Positions 9,017 through 18,069 of a DNA stretch of 64,000 nt are shown here, piece after piece (position 1 is the first letter of the stretch; the number at the start of each line of letters is the position of its first letter). Source of the DNA: JAJXWB01 sp965246795 (lineage in GTDB: Bacteria; Pseudomonadota; Alphaproteobacteria; Rhizobiales; Beijerinckiaceae); contig CBDFFN010000010.1 of the NCBI GenBank assembly GCA_965246795.1, positions 313,777 through 377,776 on the forward strand, read 5' to 3'. A model generated the notes under the pieces. That model saw only the letters and a list, made by a program, of their open reading frames with translations, ran no database searches and was not told where the DNA came from. The position numbers were made by a program, and so were the translations under genes.

Positions 9017-9949
9017 TCAATATCCCCGGCTGAAATCTATGCAGTGCTCCGGTTTATGGCCGTTCCGGATCCGCTGGATATTTTCGGCAATCTGCTGCGC
9101 TGCGGATGCGGGAACTGCCACCGATGCCAAATGAGGCGTGACGAGCACCGTCTCCAGTTTCCAGAACGGGTGCCCCGCTCCAAGCGGTTCGGCTTCGAAA
9201 ACATCGAGTGTCGCACCGCCCAGATGTCCGGATCGTAAAGCGGCAAGCATCGCCGACTCATCGACAACCGCGCCGCGCGAAACATTGATGATCTTGGCGC
9301 CTCGCGGGAGTGCGGCAATTTCCGGCTCGCCGATCAGACGCCGCGTGCGCGGCGTCAAAGGCAACATGACAACCAGAATTTCGGTCTGCGCGAGAAACGG
9401 TATTAGCGCGTCTGCACCGGAGTGACTGCGCACCGAGGAGAGAGTTTTCGGTGTGCGAGACCACCCTGAAACAGTAAAGCCCTGACGCGCCAACTCGGTG
9501 GCGGCCATGCCGCCGAGTTCACCCAGGCCCAATACGCCAACGCGTATCTCGCGAGCTTCGCGAGGGTGTAGGTAGTGCCAGCGGCTCGACCGCTGCGCCG
9601 CCTCGAAGCTCGGTATATCCCGTGCGTAGCGTAACACCGCAAAAAGCACGTAATGCGTCATCATTCGCGCCATCTCAGAATCGGACAGACGCGTCACGGG
9701 TACATCCGGCAAATCCGCTCGCCCAACGAGCGCATCGGCACCGGCGCCGAGGATGGTTACAAGCTGTAATTTCGGGTAGCGGGCGAAAAAACCGACAGGC
9801 GGCTTCCATACGAGGGCGTAGCGAACCTCTTCATCCGGCTCGATTTCGTCTGGCGCTCGGACACGGATGTTCGGCAGGACCGTCTCAAGCGCGGCGCGCC
9901 AGGGTTCGATCGGGTCGACCGCGCTCGAGAACACCAAAGTCTCGGTCAT
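9017..9949 (-). CDS. D-2-hydroxyacid dehydrogenase (GhrA-like)
   Basis: A 310-residue NAD(P)-dependent D-isomer-specific 2-hydroxyacid dehydrogenase of the glyoxylate/hydroxypyruvate reductase A type. The dinucleotide loop is VGVLGLGELGGMAA. Catalytic residues are visible in INVSRGAVVD (Arg), LDVFEAEPL (Glu) and VTPHLASV (His). It begins inside the last codon of the dehydroquinase-like gene (ATGA overlap) and is the last member of a minus-strand operon with that gene and the LysR gene. It probably reduces a 2-oxoacid formed by this catabolic cluster. Confidence 0.88.
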   Translation of the reverse strand: MTETLVFSSAVDPIEPWRAALETVLPNIRVRAPDEIEPDEEVRYALVWKPPVGFFARYPKLQLVTILGAGADALVGRADLPDVPVTRLSDSEMARMMTHYVLFAVLRYARDIPSFEAAQRSSRWHYLHPREAREIRVGVLGLGELGGMAATELARQGFTVSGWSRTPKTLSSVRSHSGADALIPFLAQTEILVVMLPLTPRTRRLIGEPEIAALPRGAKIINVSRGAVVDESAMLAALRSGHLGGATLDVFEAEPLGAGHPFWKLETVLVTPHLASVAVPASAAQQIAENIQRIRNGHKPEHCIDFSRGY

Positions 9950-10401
9950 AGCCGCGTATTCCGCAGGATCGTCGCGACGGCAGTAATCGCTAATTCGTAA
10001 CCAACTCCACCGAACCCCGCGATCACGCCGGTTGCGCCTCGCGACATGTACGAGTGGTGCCGAAACGGCTCTCGCTTCCAGATATTGCTCATGTGCACTT
10101 CGATGACGGGCCCTGAATAGGCAAGCAACGCATCGAGAATGGCGATGGACGTGTAGGTGAGACCGGCCGCATTGATGACGAGACCGGCGGATGTGGTTCT
10201 TGCCTCCTGAATCCAGTCGATCAGGACGCCTTCGTGGTTTGACTGACGAAAATCGAGGGCAACACCAATCGAATCTGCGTGCCGCTCACATCGCTCTTTC
10301 AATGCCGGAAAGCTTTCCGTGCCGTATGTGCCGGTTCGATCGAGTCCGTAAAGGTTGGCATTCGGGCCGTTCAGGAAAACGATCGGTAGCCGTGGGGTCA
10401 T
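9946..10401 (-). CDS. aroQ: type II 3-dehydroquinate dehydratase family protein
   Basis: A 151-residue type II dehydroquinase-like protein. Visible family motifs are FLNGPNANLYG, the flexible lid with Tyr in RTGTYG, RQSNHEG and EVHMSN...FRHHSYM with the catalytic His. The usual substrate-binding NPGAYTHTS loop is changed to NAAGLTYTS. It is translationally coupled to a 2-hydroxyacid dehydrogenase and lies beside a LysR gene, away from other shikimate genes. It may therefore serve quinate/shikimate catabolism or a related dehydration rather than aromatic amino acid synthesis; the symbol denotes family only. Confidence 0.8.
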   Translation of the reverse strand: MTPRLPIVFLNGPNANLYGLDRTGTYGTESFPALKERCERHADSIGVALDFRQSNHEGVLIDWIQEARTTSAGLVINAAGLTYTSIAILDALLAYSGPVIEVHMSNIWKREPFRHHSYMSRGATGVIAGFGGVGYELAITAVATILRNTRL

Positions 10402-10459
10402 GCAGCGTTCCTAACGCGATCTTCTTTCGACAATTCGTCTCGGAATTGGCGCATCCGCA

Positions 10460-11407
10460 TTATCGCGGCGACCATTTGTCCGTCGCCGGCGCAACCATGC
10501 CGGGAATGTAGGCCTCAGAGATGAATGCGCGGCAGTGAACTTCAAAAGCCTCAATAAGTTGCGATTTCTTGAGCTGCTTCAAGCGTGCTAGGCCGATGCG
10601 CATCGGACGGTGCTTGCCGGCCAGCCGCACTCTTTTCAGCCGCTTGCCATCAAGCGCAAGGTCGGACCGTGGGCGCACATTGAAGAGTGTGTAGCCATGA
10701 CTGTTCGCGACCATTGTGCGCACGACCTCCTGATGAGCGGAACGCGCGATGATCTTCGGTTGCAATCCTTCAGCCATGAACAGCGCGAGGAAATATTCCC
10801 GGCTCAAGGGCAGGTCGAGGAGGATCATCGGTTCCTCGACGATATCGGTCATCGCGAGCGCAGGACAGTCGGCTAGAGGATGGCTTTCTGCTACCAACAC
10901 ATGCGGCGGCAAATCGACGAGCGGTGTGAAGGAGATATCGTCCGGCACGTGCAGATCGTAAGTCAGCGCGATATCGGTCTCGGAACGACGCAGAGCCGTG
11001 ATAAGCTCTTCTTGGTTGCCTTCGGTATAGCGTATCTGCGTGGCGGGATACGCGGTGGTGAACGCATGGGCCAACTCCGGAACCAGCATGGGCGCCAACG
11101 TAACCATGCAACCGAGCGAAAGAGGGCCCCTTACCTGCCCGCCAGTTTCGGCAGCCAGCGCGTAGAGGCTTTCAGCCTGCTCCAAGAGCGCCTTCGCCTC
11201 ACGTAATACCTCGCGCCCTGTCGGTGTCAGCGACAACCCCTGCGCGTGATGTCGGATGAACAACTGAACAGAAAATTCCCGTTCCAGGTGCGAAATGGCC
11301 GTCGAAATTGAGGGCTGCGATATGTGAATACGCTCAGAGGCTAGCGTGATGCTGCCGGTTTGTCCGGCTGCAATGAAATATTCGAGCTGGCGCAAAGTGA
11401 ACCGCAT
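10460..11407 (-). CDS. LysR family transcriptional regulator
   Basis: A 315-residue LysR-type regulator. The N-terminal winged helix-turn-helix runs through RFTLRQLEYF, GSITLASERIHISQPSIS and LEREFSVQLF. The effector-binding domain follows from about residue 90. The ATG at 11407 is preferred because MRFTLRQLEYF is the usual family start and AAGG precedes it. It lies within a tight minus-strand run from the RidA gene to the dehydrogenase and probably controls that operon in response to its substrate. Its last ~45 codons have a decayed copy at 3.7 kb. Confidence 0.92.
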   Translation of the reverse strand: MRFTLRQLEYFIAAGQTGSITLASERIHISQPSISTAISHLEREFSVQLFIRHHAQGLSLTPTGREVLREAKALLEQAESLYALAAETGGQVRGPLSLGCMVTLAPMLVPELAHAFTTAYPATQIRYTEGNQEELITALRRSETDIALTYDLHVPDDISFTPLVDLPPHVLVAESHPLADCPALAMTDIVEEPMILLDLPLSREYFLALFMAEGLQPKIIARSAHQEVVRTMVANSHGYTLFNVRPRSDLALDGKRLKRVRLAGKHRPMRIGLARLKQLKKSQLIEAFEVHCRAFISEAYIPGMVAPATDKWSPR

Positions 11408-11440
11408 AGGCGCCTTCAGCGAGCAGTAGGGCAACCACGA

Positions 11441-12115
11441 TCACAGGTTGCCCGGTACTCCGTAGCTGGGCGCGAAGGCGGGGTCGAGAGCGCGAACAAC
11501 GTAACTATCCAGTTGCGGCCGATAGAGTTCCCAGAGGTTGGCAAGCGCCTCGATCGGACAATCGTCCGTCCAATCGACACGGAGATCGGCTACCGGCCAC
11601 GACACTTCGCGAACAAGCAGCAGCCCGGCTGAATGAATGGGCCCGGCTTCCCCTCCGGCGCTCAGGGCCGCCCGCATTGCGGTGAGCAGGCGATCGCCAA
11701 GCTGACCGCTCGCACCAAGGAATGCGTCCACCATCACCTGCGGAATTCCGGCATCCGCAAGAAGATTTCCGGCGCAGGCAACATTTGGAGCATGGGCCTG
11801 CCCCCAAAGACCGAGGACCTTCGGGCCGGAGTGAATCGACGAATTTCCGCTCGCGTCCACAACGAGTACTTGACGATATTCCATCGCGCCGCCCGTTCGC
11901 TGCAACACAGCGACGACCTCTTCCGCGTTCGCACCGAGCGCCAACAAATCTAGGGCGCGGTGACCAAGAGTCGGGTCGGTGATGTTTTGACTTGCGACCG
12001 CGCCCACGCCCGCACGCGCGTGCGAACACCTTGCCGCCACCGCGGGCGAGGACGAAGAAACGGCAACGCCGAACATTTTGGTCGACGCGCAACGCGCCAC
12101 GATCGAGAAAGTCAC
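11441..12115 (-). CDS. DUF1028 family protein
   Basis: A 224-residue DUF1028 protein, probably an Ntn-hydrolase-fold enzyme of unknown reaction. The N-terminus TFSIVARC, then SQNITDPTLGHRALDLL and the C-terminal LRVDWTDDCPIEAL are typical. The start is the GTG at 12115, which overlaps the RidA stop codon (GTGA). A longer upstream reading frame only shadows the RidA gene. DUF1028 genes are often found beside RidA and amidase/deacylase genes, as here, so a role in nitrogen-compound degradation is a reasonable guess. Confidence 0.85.
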   Translation of the reverse strand: MTFSIVARCASTKMFGVAVSSSSPAVAARCSHARAGVGAVASQNITDPTLGHRALDLLALGANAEEVVAVLQRTGGAMEYRQVLVVDASGNSSIHSGPKVLGLWGQAHAPNVACAGNLLADAGIPQVMVDAFLGASGQLGDRLLTAMRAALSAGGEAGPIHSAGLLLVREVSWPVADLRVDWTDDCPIEALANLWELYRPQLDSYVVRALDPAFAPSYGVPGNL

Positions 12116-12534
12116 GCGTCCTCCGGGATGACTGCGATGGCGTCGATCTCCACGAGCCATTCGGGCCGGGCAAGCGCCGACACGACAATCCCGGTCGAAA
12201 CGGGATAGACGCCCTTCAGCCAACGCCCCACCGTGCGATAGACGGCCTCGCGGTAGCGCGGATCCACGAGATAGATCGTGATCTTGCAAACATGCTCGAG
12301 TTCCGAACCCGCTTCTTTTAGCAGCATCGCGATGTTGGACATCGCCTTTTCGGCTTGACCAGCCGCATCGCCGACCGCGACACTTTGTGAAGTTTCGAGA
12401 TCCTGGCCGATCTGCCCGCGCACGAAGACCATCTTTCCGCGAGCGACAACCGTTTGACAGAGATCGTTGTCGATCTTCTGCTCCGGGTAGGTGTCGCGCG
12501 TGCTGAATTGTCGAATTCTCTTATGGACTGTCAT
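12112..12534 (-). CDS. RidA/YjgF family protein
   Basis: A 140-residue Rid family protein with the chorismate-mutase-like fold: KMVFVRGQIGQDLE, AEKAMSNIAMLLKEAG, VCKITIYLVD and LVEIDAIAVIPE. True RidA enamine/imine deaminases carry an Arg in a segment like ARSCVEVARLP. The aligned region here, STGIVVSALARPEW, has Ser at that place, so the protein may belong to a Rid subfamily without classical imine deaminase activity. It is the first gene of the minus-strand operon and overlaps the DUF1028 gene. Confidence 0.85.
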   Translation of the reverse strand: MTVHKRIRQFSTRDTYPEQKIDNDLCQTVVARGKMVFVRGQIGQDLETSQSVAVGDAAGQAEKAMSNIAMLLKEAGSELEHVCKITIYLVDPRYREAVYRTVGRWLKGVYPVSTGIVVSALARPEWLVEIDAIAVIPEDA

Positions 12535-12882
12535 CGGGTCGTTCCTGAACTCGGGTCACTGCAACAAATCATCTGCGGATTGCCCCGCGTCATTGCCAAA
12601 ATATCAAAATACAATCTGTCGCATCGAATTCCCGATACACGCGAGCGGCCCGAGCGAAGCAGCTTCCGTTCGGCGCAACATCGAGCCCTATTAATCCTGG
12701 GTGCAACGGCATCAAAGCATAAGTGTTCGCAGGATACCGGCCCGACCGCGCGCAACAAGAAACACTTGCCGGGGGTTTGGTTAGGATAAGCCGAAGCCAT
12801 TGCCCTCAAGGGGGAGCATTCAGCGCGCAGCCTTTGATCGGAGGCGTTTGAACAGACAGCCGTCACGTGATCTTAGTCGACG
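12535..12882. other. divergent promoter region
   Basis: These 348 bp separate the minus-strand RidA operon from the plus-strand deacylase gene and should contain two divergent promoters. No gene was recognised. A shared operator for the LysR regulator is plausible here, but no clear T-N11-A palindrome was confirmed. Confidence 0.4.
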
Positions 12883-14055
12883 ATGAGAATGGCTGTCACA
12901 TCACCGCAAGCGACCGCCGAAATGCTGGAAAGGCTTGTCGCTTTCGACACTGTCAGTGCGCGGAGTAATTTGCCGCTCATTGATTACGCCGAAAACTTTG
13001 CCGGCATGAATGGGGCGGAAGTCGACCGGATCTGGTCAGAGAACGAAAACAAAGCGGGATTGTGGATCACTGTCGGGCCGAAGGATGTGCCGGGTTACGT
13101 CCTTTCCGGCCACAGCGACGTCGTACCGGTCGAGGGTCAAACCTGGACTAGCGATCCCTTTCGATTGACCGAGAAAAACGGTCGCCTTTACGGGCGCGGC
13201 ACTTCGGACATGAAGGGCTTCGTCGCCGTGTGCATGGCGCTACTGCCCGAGATGGCTACCGCGCCATTGGCTCGCCCCATCCACATCGCACTCTCTTACG
13301 ACGAGGAAGTGGGATGCCTCGGCGTGCGCCCTCTGATCGCACGGATGCGCGAGCGCGGCGTCCGCCCTCTGGGATGTTTCGTTGGCGAACCGACCGAGAT
13401 GGAAGTGGTCGTCGGGCACAAAAGCAAATGCGCGGCGCGTGTGACGTTTCACGGGCGGAGCTGTCACTCGGCGATGGCGCCGCACGGGGTCAACGCCGTG
13501 GAGTTCGCCGCACGCTTCATCGATCATGTTCGCGTAAGCGCCGAACACTTTGCGCAGGCCGGCGCTCGCGATCCGCTTTACGACGTACCGCACACGACCG
13601 GTTTATGCAGCGTCGTCAGGGGCGGTACGGCGCTCAATATCGTCCCCGACAGCTGCGTCGTCGAGTTCGAGTATCGCGCCATCGCCGCAGACGACGCGAG
13701 CGCGCTTGTCAGGTCAGCAACAGCGTTCGCCACGGACGTATTGGGCGCCGAAATGGCGTCGCGCGGCTCCGCATGCGGGGTCACCATCGAGCCGCTGACC
13801 GAGTATCCAGGGCTTGAGATCGATGCGCAGTCGGATCTCGTAAAGATGGCCAAACGTCTTTCAGTGCGCGAGGGACACGCCAAAGTTTCTTTCGGGACGG
13901 AGGCCGGCCTGTTTCAGGCCTCTGGTGATGTACCGTCCGTCGTGGTCGGTCCGGGAGCGATGGCACGCGCTCACAAAGCGGACGAGTATGTCTTGCAGAG
14001 CGAGCTGGATGAATGCGCCAGCTTCGTAAGGCGTCTGATCGCTGAATCCTCCTGA
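12883..14055 (+). CDS. argE: M20 family deacylase, acetylornithine deacetylase-like
   Basis: A 390-residue M20/ArgE-type zinc amidohydrolase that removes acyl groups from N-acyl amino acids. Metal and catalytic residues are visible: SGHSDVVP (His, Asp), GRGTSDMKGF (bridging Asp), YDEEVGCLG (catalytic and metal Glu), GEPTEME (Glu) and a late His in ARAHKADEYV. A lid/dimerisation domain lies between about residues 180 and 290. It faces the RidA operon and is followed convergently by the Pot-type transporter. An acylated amine or amino acid delivered by that transporter is a likely substrate; ArgE in arginine synthesis is the alternative. Confidence 0.82.
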   Translation: MRMAVTSPQATAEMLERLVAFDTVSARSNLPLIDYAENFAGMNGAEVDRIWSENENKAGLWITVGPKDVPGYVLSGHSDVVPVEGQTWTSDPFRLTEKNGRLYGRGTSDMKGFVAVCMALLPEMATAPLARPIHIALSYDEEVGCLGVRPLIARMRERGVRPLGCFVGEPTEMEVVVGHKSKCAARVTFHGRSCHSAMAPHGVNAVEFAARFIDHVRVSAEHFAQAGARDPLYDVPHTTGLCSVVRGGTALNIVPDSCVVEFEYRAIAADDASALVRSATAFATDVLGAEMASRGSACGVTIEPLTEYPGLEIDAQSDLVKMAKRLSVREGHAKVSFGTEAGLFQASGDVPSVVVGPGAMARAHKADEYVLQSELDECASFVRRLIAESS

Positions 14056-14086
14056 AACAGCGATCCTCTTCAGCGGCGAACAATGC

Positions 14087-15232
14087 TCACGTCTCCGGCG
14101 GAAATGCCACGAGTCCGCTCTGCGGAACGGCGAGGCCGATCATCGTTCCCGGCGCATAGGTTGCGACTGCTTCCTGCCCTTGTACGCGCACCATTACACG
14201 CCCACCCTGCTCCAGCTGCGCGTGCAGATCGATGTGGGAGCCCTGGTAAACGAGGGTGACGACGCGCGCCGGCAGCGTCCCGGCCTCGCCGACGGGAAGG
14301 ACGCTAAGATGATCTGGCCGCACGAAGACGTCGACCGCGTCTCCCGCCGCGCAGGTCCGTAGGGCTTTCGCCTCGACGTCGCGATGCAGATCCTGGATCA
14401 TGACGGTGACGCCCTCACCCGTGCGCGACACAATACGGCCGGACAAGACGTTCACGTCACCGATGAAACTGGCCACGAAACGATCGTCCGGATGCCGATA
14501 GATCTGATCCGGCGTCCCTATCTGACAGATGCGACCTGCCGACATGACGGCGATCCGATCCGATATGCTCAGCGCCTCGCTCTGGTCATGGGTGACAAAA
14601 ACGGTCGTGACGCCAAGCCGGCGCTGTATCTCTTTCAACTCGACCTGCATTGCCCCGCGCAGGTTTTTGTCCAATGCCGAAAACGGCTCATCCAGGAGAA
14701 GCACCTTTGGTCGGATGATGAGGGCCCGCGCCAGCGCTACACGCTGCTGCTGGCCGCCCGAGAGCTGTTTGGGCGAACGGTCCGCGAAAGCAGAAAGCTT
14801 CACGAGCGTCAGCGCCTCGTTCACACGCTCGACGATTTCGCGCTTCGGGACGCCGCGCATGCGCAAGCCGTATCCCACATTCTTTGCAACGCTCATGTGC
14901 GGGAACAGAGCGTAATTCTGGAAAACGATTCCGATTCCACGTTCGTGGGGTGGCATCGCCGTGACGACATCGCCGGCGATGAATATCTCGCCCGCGTCCG
15001 CTTCGAGAAAGCCCGCCATCAGGTTCAGCAGCGTTGTCTTGCCGCAGCCAGATGGCCCCAGCAGCGTGAGGAACTCGCCTTGCCTCACCTGCAGCCAAGT
15101 TTCCTCAAGCGCGGTTGTGGCGCCAAAGCGCTTCACTACACCATCGAGACGTACCGCTGTTTCGGCACGGGTGCCCGTCGTAACGCCGGGCGATCCTGCC
15201 GGCGAGGAAGGGTCAGCGACTCTGCTGAACAT
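14087..15232 (-). CDS. polyamine-type ABC transporter ATPase (PotA-like)
   Basis: A 381-residue ATPase of the spermidine/putrescine/iron class. It has the P-loop GPSGCGKTT, signature LSGGQQQR, Walker B VLLLDEPFSALD, switch FVTHDQSEA, and a C-terminal TOBE-like regulatory domain from about residue 270. The ATG at 15232 has AAGG upstream and overlaps the end of the permease gene by 20 bp, so it is translated as the last gene of the binding protein-permease-permease-ATPase operon. Confidence 0.9.
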   Translation of the reverse strand: MFSRVADPSSPAGSPGVTTGTRAETAVRLDGVVKRFGATTALEETWLQVRQGEFLTLLGPSGCGKTTLLNLMAGFLEADAGEIFIAGDVVTAMPPHERGIGIVFQNYALFPHMSVAKNVGYGLRMRGVPKREIVERVNEALTLVKLSAFADRSPKQLSGGQQQRVALARALIIRPKVLLLDEPFSALDKNLRGAMQVELKEIQRRLGVTTVFVTHDQSEALSISDRIAVMSAGRICQIGTPDQIYRHPDDRFVASFIGDVNVLSGRIVSRTGEGVTVMIQDLHRDVEAKALRTCAAGDAVDVFVRPDHLSVLPVGEAGTLPARVVTLVYQGSHIDLHAQLEQGGRVMVRVQGQEAVATYAPGTMIGLAVPQSGLVAFPPET

Positions 15233-16031
15233 TCAAAACCTTGCCGAGGCCAAGGAAACTATTGGCAATCGCCAGTAGCGCGGCCGTCAGTACGATATAA
15301 ATCACCGAAACTGCAGCCAGGGTCGGGTCTGCAAATTCGCGAACGTAGCCGTACATTGCCACCGGCAGGGTCTGCGTCGCCTGTCCCGTCACGAAGAGCG
15401 ACGCGGTGAACTCGTTGAAAGAAAGGATCGCTGCGAACAACCAGCCGCTCACCAAACCGGGTGCGAGGAGCGGCAGCGTGATGGTAAGGAGCACGCGACC
15501 TGGCGACGCGCCGAGGCTTGCCGCAGCAAGCTCAAGTCTTGCGTCGATGTTCTGCAGAGATATGTAAACGCTGCGGATGACGAAGGGCAGCACCACGATC
15601 ACGTGGGTCATCACAACGACGGGAAAACCGCGCGAGGCTCCGATCCCGGTTGCCAGGATCAGAAGTCCCAGGCCGATGGTGAAATGCGGCACGATCAGCG
15701 GCGAAAGCAATATGCCTTCGAGCGTAGATCTGAAGCGGAAGGAATAGCGCTTCAAGGCGATCGCGAAACCGGTGCCGACCGCGAGTGCGATCATGGAAGC
15801 CCAAGCGGTGACGACGAGGCTGTTCCACAGGCCCGTCTGGAAGTCGCGGTATGTGACGGCTCGGATGAACCAGCGCGTTGAATATTTCGCTGGCGGGAAG
15901 CTCAGGATCGCACGATCGTTGAAGGCAGCGAGCATCACGACCAGAGCTGGCAGGACGATGAAGGCGAGTATCAGTCCGACCAGCAACTTGCCCGAGAGCG
16001 CGAGAATGCCATCGCGAAAGCCCCGGCGCAT
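15213..16031 (-). CDS. polyamine-type ABC transporter permease (PotC-like)
   Basis: A 272-residue permease with about six membrane segments and the coupling loop LAAASLGASPGRVLLTITLPLLAPG. I start it at the ATG at 16031, whose A is also the last base of the preceding permease's TGA. This fits translational coupling, and MRRGFRDGILALSG is a sensible cytoplasmic N-terminus. A longer upstream frame only shadows the neighbouring gene. Confidence 0.88.
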   Translation of the reverse strand: MRRGFRDGILALSGKLLVGLILAFIVLPALVVMLAAFNDRAILSFPPAKYSTRWFIRAVTYRDFQTGLWNSLVVTAWASMIALAVGTGFAIALKRYSFRFRSTLEGILLSPLIVPHFTIGLGLLILATGIGASRGFPVVVMTHVIVVLPFVIRSVYISLQNIDARLELAAASLGASPGRVLLTITLPLLAPGLVSGWLFAAILSFNEFTASLFVTGQATQTLPVAMYGYVREFADPTLAAVSVIYIVLTAALLAIANSFLGLGKVLNVQQSR

Positions 16032-16894
16032 CAGTGGCCGCTGAGAGCTTCGAATGGCCGCGCGACGCGACGCACGAGCCACATCGTACCGAGAGCCAGC
16101 ACGAGCCCCGCGACACTCAAAGAAGCCGCGACCGGGAAATTGAACGACGACAATCCCAACTGATAGACTAGCGTGGAAACCACCCCAACTTTGCCGCCAC
16201 CGATGACTTGTGGTGTGGCGAAGGCGCTGAACGTCCATGCAAACGCAGTGGTAAAGCCTGCCACGACGCCCGGCATCGAGAGGGGCAAGGTGACAGTGAG
16301 GAATGTTCGTACCGGCCCGGCCCCGAGACTCTGGGCAGCGCGCTCGAAGTCGCTATCTATGTGAGCTAGCGCCGCAGCCAGCATTATGACCATCACCGGC
16401 ACGGTCACGTGAACGAGAGCGACAATCACGCCGAACTCGGTAAACATGAGCTGGATGGGCCGCTCGATGAGCCCGATCTGACGAAGCACCGTGTTGACGA
16501 AGCCGGAATTGCCGAGAACGACTGTCCAGGCATAAGTCCGGACCACTTCTCCAAGGAACATGGGCGTGACGGCAGTGACGAGAATGAGCGACTTCAGGAC
16601 GGCCGAGCGGCTACGCACGAGCGCATAGGCCACGGGATAACCGACCAGGAGCGCGATCAAAGCGGTTTCGAAACACATCAGAACCGTGTCGCGCAATGCG
16701 CGGAGCACGATAGGGCGACCGAGATCGGCGAAATTCTCGAGCGTGAAACCACCCACGTCGAGTGAGCCGGGCACGTAAGCATGCACACTGTAGCGCAGGA
16801 TCGCGATCATGCCCGCGACAAGCGCCGCAGCAACGAGGACAGCCGGGGTCAGAAAGAGCGACAGGAAAGGTCGCTGGCTGATGGCCGAGCTCAC
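16031..16894 (-). CDS. polyamine-type ABC transporter permease (PotB-like)
   Basis: A 287-residue permease with about six membrane segments. The coupling motif RAAQSLGAGPVRTFLTVTLP lies at about two thirds of its length. It starts with GTG at 16894, without a strong ribosome-binding site. It lies about 140 bp after the binding-protein gene and is directly coupled to the second permease. Confidence 0.88.
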   Translation of the reverse strand: MSSAISQRPFLSLFLTPAVLVAAALVAGMIAILRYSVHAYVPGSLDVGGFTLENFADLGRPIVLRALRDTVLMCFETALIALLVGYPVAYALVRSRSAVLKSLILVTAVTPMFLGEVVRTYAWTVVLGNSGFVNTVLRQIGLIERPIQLMFTEFGVIVALVHVTVPVMVIMLAAALAHIDSDFERAAQSLGAGPVRTFLTVTLPLSMPGVVAGFTTAFAWTFSAFATPQVIGGGKVGVVSTLVYQLGLSSFNFPVAASLSVAGLVLALGTMWLVRRVARPFEALSGH

Positions 16895-17034
16895 GACGCG
16901 GTCACGACAGCGACAGCATTCGCGCCGAGCGAACCTCCGGGCAGACTGGCCGAACCAAATACGCCTGGAGAACTATCGCACGACGAACGGTCCATTGCCG
17001 CTCTTCGTTCGTGCGAAGGTCCCTGCGACGCATA

Positions 17035-18069
17035 TCAACGCGCCATAATGTTCTCTGTGAACCACTTGCGCCAAATCGCAGTCTTCTCGGCCCTGAGCTT
17101 CGGGTCGATATTGATGGCCTGCGTTTTCCATTGCTCGGGTGTCGTAAACACTCCCGGCAGATTAGCAGTCGCCGGATCGACTTTGGCATTGGTGACGGTC
17201 GGGCTGCCCTTCTTGAGCTGAGCGATCTTCGCCTGGACCTCGGGATCGAGTGCGATATTGATGAACTTGTAGGCCAATTCCGCCTGCTTCGAACCCTTGT
17301 TGATGGCGACCGTGTCGATGCCCAAAACTGCACCTTCCTTCGGGATGACAACGGTGATCGGAACGTCCTGACCCTTCATGTAATAGGCGTTCATGGACAG
17401 CACGACCTGGACAGGCGTTTCGCCAGTGGCGATCAGCTGCTGGCTGTTCGCGTCGTTCGTGTAGAACGCGCGGAAGTTTGGTTTTAAAGTTTCAAGCTTC
17501 GCCTGACCCTTCTCCCAGGTGCTCGCGTCACCGCCGGAGAGCATCGCCGACACGGCGATGATGTGACTTGGATCGAAGTCCGGCGCGGCGATCATGTTTT
17601 TCAGCTTGGGATCCCAAAGATCCGCCCAGGAGTTGAATTTGATGTCTTTCGGTACGAGGTCCGCTCGATAGCCGATCGTGTACACGTAAGCCCACGTGCC
17701 AATATGCGCAGGACTGACCTTCGCTGCCTCAACGAGGTTACTTGCATTCGGTATCTTGGAGAGATCAAGAGTCTCGAAAAGCCCGTCATTGACATATAAC
17801 CAGCCGACATGAGCCGTCGTGAACGTGATGTCGCTTTCCGGAGTGCCCTTTGCCAGCTTCGCTTTGTTGAGTCGATCGATCGTACCGCCGGTTATGTATT
17901 CGACCTCGGCGCCGGTCTGGGCCTTGAATTTCGAGGCGATCGCCTCGTCGATCAGATCGCGGAAGCTGCCGCCCCACGTGCTGACCACGAGCCTCTCAGC
18001 CGCGAATGTCGGCATAGCTGAACAGGCCAAAATGGAAGCCGCGAAAAGCGGAACAAGGAAGTGCTTCAC
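17035..18069 (-). CDS. polyamine-type ABC transporter substrate-binding protein (PotD/PotF-like)
   Basis: A 344-residue periplasmic binding protein with a clear Sec signal peptide (KHFLVPLFAASILA, cleavage near TFAAE). The mature part opens with RLVVSTWGGSFRDLIDEAI, typical of spermidine/putrescine and related amine receptors. The block AYKFINIALDPEVQAKI near the C-terminus is also typical of the family. It is the first gene of the four-gene Pot-type operon. The ligand is probably an amine or an N-substituted amino acid, given the neighbouring deacylase, RidA and DUF1028 genes. Confidence 0.9.
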   Translation of the reverse strand: MKHFLVPLFAASILACSAMPTFAAERLVVSTWGGSFRDLIDEAIASKFKAQTGAEVEYITGGTIDRLNKAKLAKGTPESDITFTTAHVGWLYVNDGLFETLDLSKIPNASNLVEAAKVSPAHIGTWAYVYTIGYRADLVPKDIKFNSWADLWDPKLKNMIAAPDFDPSHIIAVSAMLSGGDASTWEKGQAKLETLKPNFRAFYTNDANSQQLIATGETPVQVVLSMNAYYMKGQDVPITVVIPKEGAVLGIDTVAINKGSKQAELAYKFINIALDPEVQAKIAQLKKGSPTVTNAKVDPATANLPGVFTTPEQWKTQAINIDPKLRAEKTAIWRKWFTENIMAR

